Assembly: GCF_029689925.1 (NCBI RefSeq)
Contig: NZ_CP121445.1
Span: forward strand, 6,753,889 to 6,817,888
From: Anaerocolumna sp. AGMB13025
GTDB taxonomy: Bacteria; Bacillota; Clostridia; Lachnospirales; Lachnospiraceae
DNA: 64,000 nt
Direction: 5' to 3'
The position numbers were made by a program, and so were the translations under genes. The notes beneath the pieces are model-generated. The model did not search any database, was not told the DNA's origin, and worked only from the letters and a program-made list of their open reading frames with translations. How positions within the stretch are numbered: position 1 is the stretch's first letter; every line of letters begins with the position of its first letter. Positions 8,673 to 17,304 of the stretch are shown here, piece by piece.

Positions 8673-9269
8673 TTACACCTTTGTACCGGGCTTTTTCATA
8701 TCGTTTATAATTTCATATAAAACTTTATCAATATTGTGATTTTCATACCGTTTCTTAATATTTAGTTTATTTAGATTTTCTTCTGAAAAATCTTCCTCAT
8801 CTGCTAAATATCTACGGCAGAGTTCTGCATACTTAGGTTTTACCTGGCTCTGTTCCCGCTGCAGGGCCCGTTGTAAGCGGATTCCATCCTCAACCTCAAT
8901 ATAGATGGGAACTACTGTCCCTTCTCCGTAATAATCTCTGATCTGTTCAAACGCTTCTAAGGTGCCAATCATAATATAATCCGAGCTGCCTAAGTCAATC
9001 TGTCCGTCATCCACAGTGAAATAATACCAAATGCCATGCATGGTATTGTAAGCACGGTGCTCAATTACTCTATTTTTTTCTTTTAATTCCTGTAACACAT
9101 CTTCCGTGACGAAATAATACTCTACGCCTTCTGTCTCACCGTTTCGTATGGGTCTGGTCGTATAACCTGTTACGGATTTCAGATGAAGTTCTTTATTTTC
9201 TTTTAACCTCTTAAATACCGTATCCTTTCCCGTAGCACTTTTTCCCATAACCACATATAATTTGGACAT
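8673..9269 (-). CDS. Guanylate-kinase-like nucleotide kinase with an altered P-loop
   Basis: A 198-residue P-loop kinase. The N-terminus reads YVVMGKSATGKDT (residues about 5-17), where true guanylate kinases have GPSGxGK. The GMP-binding region is recognisable as GYTTRPIRNGETEGVEYYFV near residue 35. So the fold is that of guanylate kinase, but the nucleotide specificity is uncertain. It occupies the position held by thymidylate kinase (tmk) between yaaO and yaaR in Bacillus. The gene has AGGAAA upstream and is separated from the decarboxylase by 218 bases carrying a 12-bp tandem repeat. Confidence 0.75.
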   Translation of the reverse strand: MSKLYVVMGKSATGKDTVFKRLKENKELHLKSVTGYTTRPIRNGETEGVEYYFVTEDVLQELKEKNRVIEHRAYNTMHGIWYYFTVDDGQIDLGSSDYIMIGTLEAFEQIRDYYGEGTVVPIYIEVEDGIRLQRALQREQSQVKPKYAELCRRYLADEEDFSEENLNKLNIKKRYENHNIDKVLYEIINDMKKPGTKV

Positions 9270-9348
9270 ATAACTATTTCCTTTCCTGTTCCAGATATAT
9301 TATTTCATGAATTTTTTTCATAAATCTTTTTCATAATTTATTTCATTA

Positions 9349-9420
9349 TTTATTTCTTGATTTATTTTTTGATTTATTTCTTGATTTATTTTTTGATTTA
9401 TTTCTTGATCTATTTCTTGA
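9349..9420. repeat. 12-bp AT-rich tandem repeat, six copies
   Basis: The unit TTTATTTCTTGA, alternating with TTTATTTTTTGA, occurs in six contiguous 12-bp copies, flanked on both sides by further degenerate ones. It fills the gap between the decarboxylase stop codon and the start of the kinase gene. Confidence 0.85.
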
Positions 9421-9487
9421 TTTTTTTCTTAAATTTTTTTCAAGAATTTTTACAAATATTATTTCAAATGCCAACTCTCTCTTCGTT

Positions 9488-11014
9488 TTAAGCTGCAACT
9501 ACCTTTATGTATTTTCCCTCCATATCCGCCAAGCCCTGGAGTGATAACCCATCTTTTTGATACGTAAGAATCTCGGCTAAAAGACTGGCGCTGATTTTTT
9601 CTCCCGGCACCAAAAGGGGGATACCCGGAGGATAGAGATAGAGATATTCGGCAGATACCCTCCCTTCACTTATCTGTAACAGAATCCTTTCCTGGGGTTT
9701 TTCATAGGCCTCATGACATAACATTACCCGTTCTGTCTGGGTAAAACCAGAAACACTACTATTACTTATATTTTCTCCTTCTAGTTTATCACAGGTTACA
9801 AAAGACCGGTCCTTAACATGCTTTTTCGAATAATCGTTTCTGTCTATATTTTTATCGGAGGTCTTAAGACTTTTAAGAAGCTCCTCACCACATTTCCCAT
9901 CCAGTTCCAGAAGTGCATCACCAAGGCGTTTAAAACCTTCGTTTGTATCACCTATACTGGTCATACCAAGAACATAGTCCCCAGATACCATTTCCATTTG
10001 AATCCGGTAAGTTTCTAACAGGCGGTTATATAACTCATTGCCGGTCAGGGCCGTTCCACGGACAGATATTGTTATTTTAGACGGGTCAAATTCATAAAAG
10101 CCATACTCCTTCACCCTCTTACGGGTAAGGATTTTCATATGTGCTAACTTCTCCATCCGGTTATAGAAAAATTGGAGCTGTTCGTTAAAGTTACTAAAGA
10201 GTTCCTCTTTTTGCTGCTCCAGTAAAGAGATGCATTTATCAATGCCTGCCATAAGGACATAGGACGGACTGGTGCTCTGATATATGCTTAAATACCGCTT
10301 AACCTCTTCATAATCCACCAGACTGCCATTTACATGAATTAAGGCTGACTGGGTAAAGGCTGGTAAGGTTTTATGGATACTGTGAATCACAATATCTGCT
10401 CCCAACGTTACCGAACCTGCCGGAAAGCCCGGGTGAAAACCCAGATGGGCGCCATGGGCTTCATCTACCATAAGAGGTATGTTGTACTGGTGGGCAATAT
10501 CAGCTATGGCTTTTACCTCCGACAGAATTCCTTCATAGGTAGGTGAGGTAATCATGACCAGCTTGATATCCGGATATTTTATCAACATTTTCTCAATTTC
10601 AGCCGGGGAAATTCCACCGTTTATCCCGTATTCCGGCAATTGCTGTGGATAAATATATACCGGGTTCAGTTCCTTTAGATAAATAGCATGATAGACTGAT
10701 TTATGAGAATTCCTTGCTACTAAAATCCGATCCCCTTTTTTTGTACAGGCTGAAATACCAGTTAAAATACCTGCTGTACTTCCCCCGACTAAATAATTGG
10801 TATGGTCTGCTCCATAAAGTCTTGCCGCCCGTTCCATTCCCTTAAGCAGGACACCCTGTGCATGATGCAGGTTATCAAACCCCTCTATCTCCGTTATATC
10901 AATGGAATAAGGATCAACCATACGAATCAGCTCTTTATTTCTTTTATGACCCGGCATATGCATGGGGTAATAATCCCTCTTGCTGTATTCGGTTAACCTA
11001 TCATATAAATTCAT
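9488..11014 (-). CDS. Orn/Lys/Arg decarboxylase-family PLP enzyme (YaaO-like)
   Basis: PLP-dependent fold-type I decarboxylase acting on a basic amino acid. The 508-residue protein begins with the family signature YYPMHMPGHKRN; the PLP-interacting DEAHGAH motif is at 184-190 and the Schiff-base lysine is K215 in HSIHKT. A C-terminal domain follows after a variable polar linker (about residues 375-420). It lacks the N-terminal wing domain of the large inducible enzymes, like the YaaO/SpeA group. AAGGGAAG precedes the ATG. It opens the string that leads to rsmI. Substrate (lysine, arginine or ornithine) cannot be fixed from sequence. Confidence 0.9.
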   Translation of the reverse strand: MNLYDRLTEYSKRDYYPMHMPGHKRNKELIRMVDPYSIDITEIEGFDNLHHAQGVLLKGMERAARLYGADHTNYLVGGSTAGILTGISACTKKGDRILVARNSHKSVYHAIYLKELNPVYIYPQQLPEYGINGGISPAEIEKMLIKYPDIKLVMITSPTYEGILSEVKAIADIAHQYNIPLMVDEAHGAHLGFHPGFPAGSVTLGADIVIHSIHKTLPAFTQSALIHVNGSLVDYEEVKRYLSIYQSTSPSYVLMAGIDKCISLLEQQKEELFSNFNEQLQFFYNRMEKLAHMKILTRKRVKEYGFYEFDPSKITISVRGTALTGNELYNRLLETYRIQMEMVSGDYVLGMTSIGDTNEGFKRLGDALLELDGKCGEELLKSLKTSDKNIDRNDYSKKHVKDRSFVTCDKLEGENISNSSVSGFTQTERVMLCHEAYEKPQERILLQISEGRVSAEYLYLYPPGIPLLVPGEKISASLLAEILTYQKDGLSLQGLADMEGKYIKVVAA

Positions 11015-11453
11015 ATCAGGATACTTCCCTTTCTATATTATTCGGCTCTCTTTCAGGTTTTATGAAACACTGTCTGAAATTTATTATTTTTATTTTACTC
11101 AAAGCAGACCTTTTATTCAATCTTTTTATGACAGAAGAAGCATAGAAATAAATATCAACATTTAAAAATTTTCCCATTTTCTTACTTAAACTATACTTTT
11201 GGGTAGTAGGTCACAAATTAGTAAGCTATTTCAATTTTAAAAAACATGGTTTATACTAATAATAAACCAATCAGGTAATTGGATCACTAAATAATCTAAG
11301 AATATATCCTACAATTAATAGAAATTTCACAGCTTCGGTTACCCTCCGGGCAAGATTCAGTTTCTAGATGGATTCCATGCAGGGTATTTAGATGTAATAT
11401 TTTAGTCTCCTCAATTACCGAAACAAAAACATATAAAAATATGAGGTGTGATT
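11015..11453. other. Intergenic region upstream of the flavin reductase gene
   Basis: About 440 bases without a gene. It contains a small hairpin (GGTTTA / TAAACC near 11249-11269) and a distant complementary pair, GGTAATTG near 11275 with CAATTACC near 11413, which could close a long leader fold. No known riboswitch was recognised and no clear promoter was assigned. Confidence 0.3.
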
Positions 11454-12077
11454 ATGAAAGTCTTACTTATTAACGGAAGTGCAAAGGTACACGGCTGTAC
11501 GTATACTGCTTTAGAGGAAATTGTAAAAGAATTGAACAAAGAAAATATCGATACCGAGATTTTACACATTGGTAAAAATCCGATCCGGGGCTGTATGGCC
11601 TGTGGGGGCTGTTATAATGGCTCCGGTAAATGCATCTTTAACGATGACATAGTAAATGTTGCCCTGGAAAAGGCCAAAGAAGCCGATGGTTTTATCTTTG
11701 GTTCTCCGGTTCATTATGCCGGTGCTTCCGGTCATATTACTTCTTTTCTGGACCGCTTTTTCTACGCTGGTGACGGTTATCAGTATAAACCAGGTGCAGT
11801 AATCGTAAGCTGCCGCCGCGGAGGTTCCACCACTGCCTTTGACCAGCTAAATAAATACCTGACCATATCAAGCATGCCCGTTGTATCCTCTCAATACTGG
11901 AATATGGTACACGGCAATACCCCGGAAGAAGTAAAGCAAGACCTGGAGGGCTTACAGACTATGAGAACCCTCGGAAGAAACATGGCCTGGCTGTTAAAAT
12001 CCATTCAAGCAGGAAAAGAAGCCGGCATACCCTTACCTGAAAAAGAAGAACGAATCGCCACAAACTTTATCAGATAA
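11454..12077 (+). CDS. NADPH-dependent FMN reductase / flavodoxin-fold oxidoreductase
   Basis: Flavin-binding protein of 207 residues with an Rossmann-like flavodoxin fold. The N-terminal LLINGSAKVHGCTYTAL is the FMN phosphate-binding loop, followed by the ferredoxin-like cysteine cluster GCMACGGC with a further cysteine in GSGKC, typical of the iron-sulphur flavoprotein-like NADPH-dependent FMN reductases of Clostridia. GSPVHYAGASG is the second flavin loop. The ATG at 11454 follows GAGGTG; an in-frame GTG at 11448 overlaps that site. It is a single gene, convergent with the spore photoproduct lyase gene. Confidence 0.85.
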   Translation: MKVLLINGSAKVHGCTYTALEEIVKELNKENIDTEILHIGKNPIRGCMACGGCYNGSGKCIFNDDIVNVALEKAKEADGFIFGSPVHYAGASGHITSFLDRFFYAGDGYQYKPGAVIVSCRRGGSTTAFDQLNKYLTISSMPVVSSQYWNMVHGNTPEEVKQDLEGLQTMRTLGRNMAWLLKSIQAGKEAGIPLPEKEERIATNFIR

Positions 12078-12151
12078 AAACAAAAGGTAGAAAACTATTA
12101 GTGCCCTAATAATACACAAAAACTTCCCAGTTTAAAAATACCAAAAAGGAT

Positions 12152-12210
12152 ACTTGATAAAATCAGCTACTGATATAAGTTTTTGAGTTTTTGAGCTGAT
12201 TTTATCAAGT
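12152..12210. terminator. 17-bp inverted repeat between convergent genes
   Basis: ACTTGATAAAATCAGCT (12152-12168) and AGCTGATTTTATCAAGT (12194-12210) are perfect complements with a 25-base loop. The position between two convergent genes and the T residues after the right arm suggest a bidirectional terminator. Confidence 0.65.
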
Positions 12211-12248
12211 TTTCACAGCTAATATTCCTGCGAAGCAACAAACTCCCA

Positions 12249-13244
12249 TTAACTGAAATACAAAATCTTCCCCTTCCCAAACCGCCTTTCTATTTCGCCT
12301 AAAAGCCAGGCTTCCCCCTCCGCCCTTAACTCTGGTCTGTAGCAGTATTTTCCCATACCTCTGCCGGTCATTCTATCCTGATCATATAAATCGATGGCTT
12401 CCGGAAACGCTTCGCTATTTATTTTTCTATGGACAAAACTATAGGTCATGAAAATGATTTCAATAAACATCTGCTTTTTCATTTTTTCTGAAAGCCCTTC
12501 CATAAGCTGATCAAGCAGTTCCGTATAAAGAGCCTTCCAGTCCTCTAACATTATTACTGGAGCAATCAGAATACCTACCTTATAATCTGCCTCCACCATT
12601 TTATTAATGGCTTCAATTCTGTGTTTTAAGGATGCTGTTCCCACTTCGGCGCTGCTGATAATCTGCTGAGGATTCACAGACATACGAAAAATCACACGTC
12701 CCTGATGGGATAAGGGTAACAGCGGCTCCACCATATTGAATTTGGTGGGAAAGGTCAGTTTTCCTTTTTTACTTTGTAAAAAATTCTCTATTGTCCAGGG
12801 AAGGTTTCCGGTAATGGTGTTTTCCAGTACCAGGTCACTGTTGCTGCCGATTTCAAACGTCAGTTCCCTGTCACTTTTATTGGACGTCCTTATCAGACGG
12901 TCCATCATCTGTTCCCTGTTTACAAAAAGCCTTAGATAAGAGCACTTATTATAATTGCAGACCAAATAGCAGTACAGACACATAGCAGTACAGCCAGACG
13001 ACGTATAGGGAACCAGATAATCCGATACCTTGTGGTTTTCTGAATATTTATGGGTCTTTCTGATTCCTATAATCAGCAGTTGTTTCATACTGGCAAATTC
13101 TGAGTTCTCTTTTTTCCGAAGTTCCTCAATATTATTATGATTTTCAATCGGTTTCCATTCGATGTCGTGAAACTGTTCCTTAAGCTGATGCCCAAGGTCA
13201 TAATCAAGTACTTCTGGTTCAAAATATATTTTATCCGGGCGCAT
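12249..13244 (-). CDS. splB: Spore photoproduct lyase-like radical SAM enzyme
   Basis: Repairs the UV lesion spore photoproduct in germinating spores. The 331-residue protein has the radical-SAM triad C85-x3-C89-x2-C92 in GCTAMCLYCY, including the two tyrosines (Y91, Y93) that relay hydrogen atoms. The C-terminal RYFG-type end is replaced by RRFGKGKILYF. The odd feature is FEIGSNSD at 130-137, where characterised enzymes have FEAACTSD: the hydrogen-donor cysteine is serine (S134). AGAGGTAAC precedes the ATG. A sigma-G-like promoter lies upstream. It is the best match by far, but may be a diverged subfamily. Confidence 0.85.
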   Translation of the reverse strand: MRPDKIYFEPEVLDYDLGHQLKEQFHDIEWKPIENHNNIEELRKKENSEFASMKQLLIIGIRKTHKYSENHKVSDYLVPYTSSGCTAMCLYCYLVCNYNKCSYLRLFVNREQMMDRLIRTSNKSDRELTFEIGSNSDLVLENTITGNLPWTIENFLQSKKGKLTFPTKFNMVEPLLPLSHQGRVIFRMSVNPQQIISSAEVGTASLKHRIEAINKMVEADYKVGILIAPVIMLEDWKALYTELLDQLMEGLSEKMKKQMFIEIIFMTYSFVHRKINSEAFPEAIDLYDQDRMTGRGMGKYCYRPELRAEGEAWLLGEIERRFGKGKILYFS

Positions 13245-13305
13245 TTTAGTTACCTCTTCTTTTCTGTGAAATAATCCTGATTTATAAAACAGATCAGATG
13301 ATAAC

Positions 13306-13335
13306 TATTATGAATAAAATTCTTGAAATTTATCA
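13306..13335 (-). promoter_or_regulatory. Candidate sigma-G promoter of splB
   Basis: On the minus strand TGATAA (13335-13330) and CATAATA (13312-13306) are 17 bases apart, close to the forespore sigma-G consensus TGMATA / CATWMTA. In Bacillus splAB is sigma-G dependent. The -35 match is imperfect. Confidence 0.45.
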
Positions 13336-13407
13336 TGGTAGGAGAAATTATTGAACAAATAATTTATAACTATAAATTCAAATGATTTTGTGTTAATAAT
13401 AAATTTT

Positions 13408-13575
13408 TTTTTGAATGAATTGTTTTATATGATTTGTTTTGGATGGATTGTTTTGTATAAAGCGTTTTGGATAAAGTGTTTTGGATAGAGCGTTTTGGAT
13501 AGAGCGTTTTGGATAAAGCGTTTTGGATAGAGCGTTTTGGATAAAGCGTTTTGGGTAAAGTGTTTTGTATGTATC
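13408..13575. repeat. 14-bp tandem repeat, about twelve copies
   Basis: The unit GTTTTGGATAAAGC and its variant GTTTTGGATAGAGC run head-to-tail in register from 13408 to 13575, with degenerate copies at both ends and nearly identical ones at 13464-13561. Because 14 is not a multiple of three, an open frame across it shows a peptide repeat in shifting phases and is not a gene. Confidence 0.92.
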
Positions 13576-13637
13576 CATTAATATATTTAGCTTAGAGATC
13601 TCTAACACCAAAAAAACACCACTAATTCACCCATATG

Positions 13638-13763
13638 GGTTGCTGCAAAAAATGTAAATGGCTACAGGTAACTTAGGACAGAGATTATGTCCGAGCTTCA
13701 AACTATAAGCTAAGTTCATTCACAATTTAATTTTGCAGCACCACAGGGTAGATCAGCGGTGCT
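13638..13763. other. Nested inverted-repeat element (structured RNA or cruciform)
   Basis: An outer helix pairs 13638-13650 (GGTTGCTGCAAAA) with 13731-13742 (TTTTGCAGCACC), one base bulged. Inside it AACTT (13670-13674) pairs with AAGTT (13712-13716), enclosing two hairpins: GGACA/TGTCC (13676-13680, 13688-13692) and AGCTT/AAGCT (13694-13698, 13707-13711). The right arm can instead pair as AGCACC/GGTGCT (13737-13742, 13758-13763). It lies 66 bases downstream of the dehydratase gene. Confidence 0.6.
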
Positions 13764-13828
13764 TTCCATTTGTTATTTTTACAACTACCTTTATTCTTTT
13801 AAGGCACCATAATACCTATAAGAGGCTT

Positions 13829-15562
13829 CTACTTCATATATCCGCCCTTCATAGGGGATACGGCATGTTTGGCAAATAAGTTCAACACTCCGGATTTATA
13901 TTTCTCTTCTTTGGGTTTCCAATCTTTTTTCCGTTCTGCCAGAACCCGGTTTACTTCTTCTAACGAACATCGTCTGCCATCTATACCAACAATCTGCAAA
14001 ATCCGGTTCTCAATATCAATTTCAATTAAGTCATTTTCCTTAACCAGCCCAATGGGACCGCCTTCTGCTGCCTCTGGAGATACATGACCGATAGCAGGCC
14101 CTTTCGAGGCACCAGAAAAACGCCCGTCTGTAATTAAAGCGATGGATTTGCCTAGTTCTGGGTCTGAGGATATCGCTTCTGTGGTATAAAACATCTCCGG
14201 CATTCCGCTGCCTTTTGGACCTTCATAGCAGATAAGCACTGCATCCCCTGGCTTAATCTGTCTGTTTAAGATGGCTGCAATGGCATCTTCTTCACATTCA
14301 AAAGGTCTTGCCAGGAGAATGGCCTTATGCATTTCTTTTGGTACTGCGGAGTGTTTTACTACAGCACCTTCCGGGGCCAGATTCCCTTTTAAGATAGCAA
14401 CTGTACCATCGGCTCCAATGGGATTATCAAAAGGACGTATAATATCTTCCTTTTTGCGTCCCACTTTCTGAAGATAGGAATAGCATTTCTCGTAATAACC
14501 GTTTTTCTTTAACTCCTCTAAATTCTCACCCAGAGTTTTACCCGTAACGGTCATAACCTCCAAATGGAGCTTATCCTTAATTTCCTCCATAATGGCAGGA
14601 ACACCTCCGGCATAATAAAAATACTGAGCCGGCCATTTACCCGCAGGACGGATATCTAAAAGGTAGTGAGCACCCCGGTGAAGGCGGTCAAAACTGTCGC
14701 TGTTAAGTTCCAGTCCGAATTCCTTTGCAATGGAGGGCATATGAAGCAGGCAGTTCGTGGAACCGGAGATGGCAGCATGCACCATTACCGCATTCTCAAA
14801 GGATTTCATGGTAACCATATCCCTTGGTTTTAATCCCATTTTGGCTAAATTAACTACCTGTCTGCCGGCTTCTTTGGCATAAGTGTTCAGGTCTTCGCAC
14901 ATGGCAGGCATTAAGGCACTGCCTGGCAGCATAAGCCCTAATGCTTCCGCCATAATCTGCATACTGGAGGCCGTGCCCATAAAAGAGCAGGCTCCACAGG
15001 AAGGACAGGCATTATGTTTATAAAAAGTAAGCTGTTCTTCTGTTATTTCACCCCGTTGATACATGGCACTGTAAGCACCAATCTGCTCCAGGGTAAGTAA
15101 ATCCGGGCCGGCATCCATAACTCCGCCTGTTATCATAATGGAGGGAATATTCACTCGTCCAATTCCCATCAGGTGGGCTGGTACCCCTTTATCACAGCTT
15201 GCCACAAATACGCTTCCGTCAAAGGGTGTTGCACCTGCATGAATTTCAATCATATTGGCAATGGTATCTCTGGACACTAAGGAATAATTAATTCCATCAT
15301 GACCCTGAGCCATACCGTCACAGATATCTGTAGTAAAATACCTGGCGGCTTTTGCTCCCATCTCGGTGACACCTTCTGCCGCTGTGTCCACAAACTTAAG
15401 TAAATGTGCACTACCCGGATGGCTGTCTCCAAAGGTACTCTCAATCATAATCTGAGGCTTTGATAAGTCCTCAACACTCCATCCCATACCTCTTCGCAAG
15501 GGGTCCAGCTCCGGTGCTATCTTTCTTAACTTCTGACTGGTCAGATCTTCCATTTTTATCAT
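13829..15562 (-). CDS. IlvD/Edd-family dehydratase (dihydroxy-acid or sugar-acid dehydratase)
   Basis: Iron-sulphur dehydratase of 577 residues. Cluster-binding cysteines are visible in VASCDKGVPAH (near residue 122) and CPSCGACSF (near 190), and the metal-binding TDICDGMAQGH segment is near 80. The DGRFSGASKGPAIGHVSPEA signature is near 485. GAGGAGAAG precedes the ATG at 15562. In branched-chain amino acid synthesis IlvD usually sits with ilvB or ilvC; this copy stands alone, so a sugar-acid dehydratase role is equally possible. I therefore leave the symbol open. Confidence 0.88.
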   Translation of the reverse strand: MIKMEDLTSQKLRKIAPELDPLRRGMGWSVEDLSKPQIMIESTFGDSHPGSAHLLKFVDTAAEGVTEMGAKAARYFTTDICDGMAQGHDGINYSLVSRDTIANMIEIHAGATPFDGSVFVASCDKGVPAHLMGIGRVNIPSIMITGGVMDAGPDLLTLEQIGAYSAMYQRGEITEEQLTFYKHNACPSCGACSFMGTASSMQIMAEALGLMLPGSALMPAMCEDLNTYAKEAGRQVVNLAKMGLKPRDMVTMKSFENAVMVHAAISGSTNCLLHMPSIAKEFGLELNSDSFDRLHRGAHYLLDIRPAGKWPAQYFYYAGGVPAIMEEIKDKLHLEVMTVTGKTLGENLEELKKNGYYEKCYSYLQKVGRKKEDIIRPFDNPIGADGTVAILKGNLAPEGAVVKHSAVPKEMHKAILLARPFECEEDAIAAILNRQIKPGDAVLICYEGPKGSGMPEMFYTTEAISSDPELGKSIALITDGRFSGASKGPAIGHVSPEAAEGGPIGLVKENDLIEIDIENRILQIVGIDGRRCSLEEVNRVLAERKKDWKPKEEKYKSGVLNLFAKHAVSPMKGGYMK

Positions 15563-15827
15563 ACTGTCTTCTCCTCTGTCAAATGCTGCAAGTTGTTTTT
15601 ATGTTGCTTCTTCTTTCTATTCATTATAGCAGACTGATTTCGGAATGCAAAACCAATCTTTTACTAATCGTCTTATAAAAGATTCTCTCAAATGTGATTT
15701 TTTTTAAGTAATTTTTCTTAAGAGATTTTTTTTAAGCGTTTTTTCTCTTAAGCAATTTTTTTAACGATTTCTATTTTAGTCGATATTAATTTTAATCGTT
15801 ATTAATTTTTATAGATCTTGTCCAGGA

Positions 15828-16712
15828 TTAACCTATATATTCAACCAGATGCTTCTCATTCAAAAACACTCCCTTAAACTTTTCCAACCCAAAACGCCTT
15901 ACAAACCAGTCACACTTGCACAGGAATATGTAATAAATATTGAGTCCGCAGCCATTTAAGGTTTCAAAGTTTCCCTGGCCTTTGGATATAATTAGGTCTG
16001 CATTGTTTATTTTATTCCGGGCTTCGTCATCTATTCCCTCCAGATAAGTGCCGGGTACATCTGTACCGTTTCCAATAACCGGAACCAGTTCCTCAAGATG
16101 TATTAACTTTGCATCCTCTATAGTTGCATCATTTAGTATCGGTTTTCCACGGACGATAACCGTTATATTTAATTCTTCATAAACTTCTTTTATGGCTCTG
16201 ATTAAAAGCTTGTCCAGTACAATCTCACCGCAGTTATCCGTTAGATAAACCAGTTCCTTTGCCGTACTCAAATCCTTTCTAAAGTCCTTATATTCTACTT
16301 TATCAATCAGCTCTCTGTCAGCATTACAAAGAAGGTTCTCTAACTTATCATTATCTATCGTTCCCATAGCCCCAAAATCAATATAATTGCCAACTCTGGC
16401 ATATTTGATTGCTTCCAGTATATTGTCGTTTGAAGCCTTGATTTTTTCATAAAGTTCAGTTTCCTTTTCAAGGAGTAACTTATTATACATTTCTTTTAAT
16501 TTATCAAAGCTATAGGTGGTTTTAAAATACTCCTGATGGAGTCTGTTTATCTCTGCCGTTATTACCGGTGCGGTTGCATATTCTTCCGCTTCTGAAATAA
16601 TCTTAAGAACTTTTTTAAAGTATTCTGCCTTGTTCTCCTCCTCCGTGTATTTTTCCAGGTTCTCTACCTGCCTTTTTATCATACAATGCATACAATCGAT
16701 ACCAATTTTCAT
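15828..16712 (-). CDS. DUF89 / damage-control phosphatase-like protein
   Basis: A 294-residue protein of the DUF89 (ARMT1-like) metal-dependent phosphatase family, thought to remove damaged phosphorylated metabolites. It begins MKIGIDCMHCMIKRQ, with the CxxC pair (C7, C10) typical of the bacterial subgroup, and contains the metal-site segment YLTDNCGEIVLDK near residue 165 and ISKGQGNFETL near residue 245. The ATG at 16712 has AGAAGGGAG upstream; the longer frame to 16847 has no ribosome binding site and does not look coding. It stands alone. Confidence 0.82.
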   Translation of the reverse strand: MKIGIDCMHCMIKRQVENLEKYTEEENKAEYFKKVLKIISEAEEYATAPVITAEINRLHQEYFKTTYSFDKLKEMYNKLLLEKETELYEKIKASNDNILEAIKYARVGNYIDFGAMGTIDNDKLENLLCNADRELIDKVEYKDFRKDLSTAKELVYLTDNCGEIVLDKLLIRAIKEVYEELNITVIVRGKPILNDATIEDAKLIHLEELVPVIGNGTDVPGTYLEGIDDEARNKINNADLIISKGQGNFETLNGCGLNIYYIFLCKCDWFVRRFGLEKFKGVFLNEKHLVEYIG

Positions 16713-17304
16713 ATAACTCCCTTCTGTGCGCTCCCATGTATTTACTAAAATATTGTAAATATAATTATCCAACTCTTTACTTTTTAACCCAAAGCCCTTG
16801 CGTACTACTAGTCCGCTTTTAATACTGAGCCCTGCTGCCAATCCCAAGGCTTGGAATTTTTAACTGTCCCATCAGAAATTAAAAGATAATTTGATATTAA
16901 ATCAATTAATCAATGACTTACTATAGTTTACCATATTGATTTTAATAAGCAATTTGAAATTATATTAGGTAAAGTAAAAACAATATATTTTATGAAATAG
17001 CCATGATTCATTGATATATTTATGTGTTTTGGTAAATGATAATAGTTACAATAAAATAATAGTTACAGTAGATGTAAAATCAGCTCTCATTTACTGACTA
17101 TACTTGATAAATACTTATATCTTTTAACTCAGACTCTGCAAATTAGAAACTAATTAATAATAAAATCAGCTAAAAATCTGGTGTGAGAACAAAATTTATG
17201 CTTTCTTATTTACGTCTACTACTGATTTGATCTGGTATACCAAAATAAAAAAACTACGATGTTTGAGAATATAAATTTAATCTGGAAGCTCAGGAGCAAT
17301 TACT
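16713..17304. other. AT-rich intergenic region between divergent genes
   Basis: About 590 bases without a gene. Short phrases recur, for example AAAATCAGCT near 17076 and 17153, and TACTTGATAAA near 17120; both also occur in the inverted repeat at 12152. No promoter, riboswitch or tRNA was recognised with confidence. Confidence 0.3.

Noticed and set aside
13408..13575. Possible CRISPR array
   Set aside because: Units are contiguous with no unique spacers and there are no cas genes; it is a simple tandem repeat. The same holds for the other repeats in the window.
13393..13611. 72-codon frame with a repeated peptide
   Set aside because: It is only the translation of the 14-bp tandem repeat and lacks a start context.
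13829..15562. Firm assignment as ilvD of branched-chain synthesis
   Set aside because: The motifs are shared with sugar-acid dehydratases and no branched-chain genes are nearby, so the substrate is left open.
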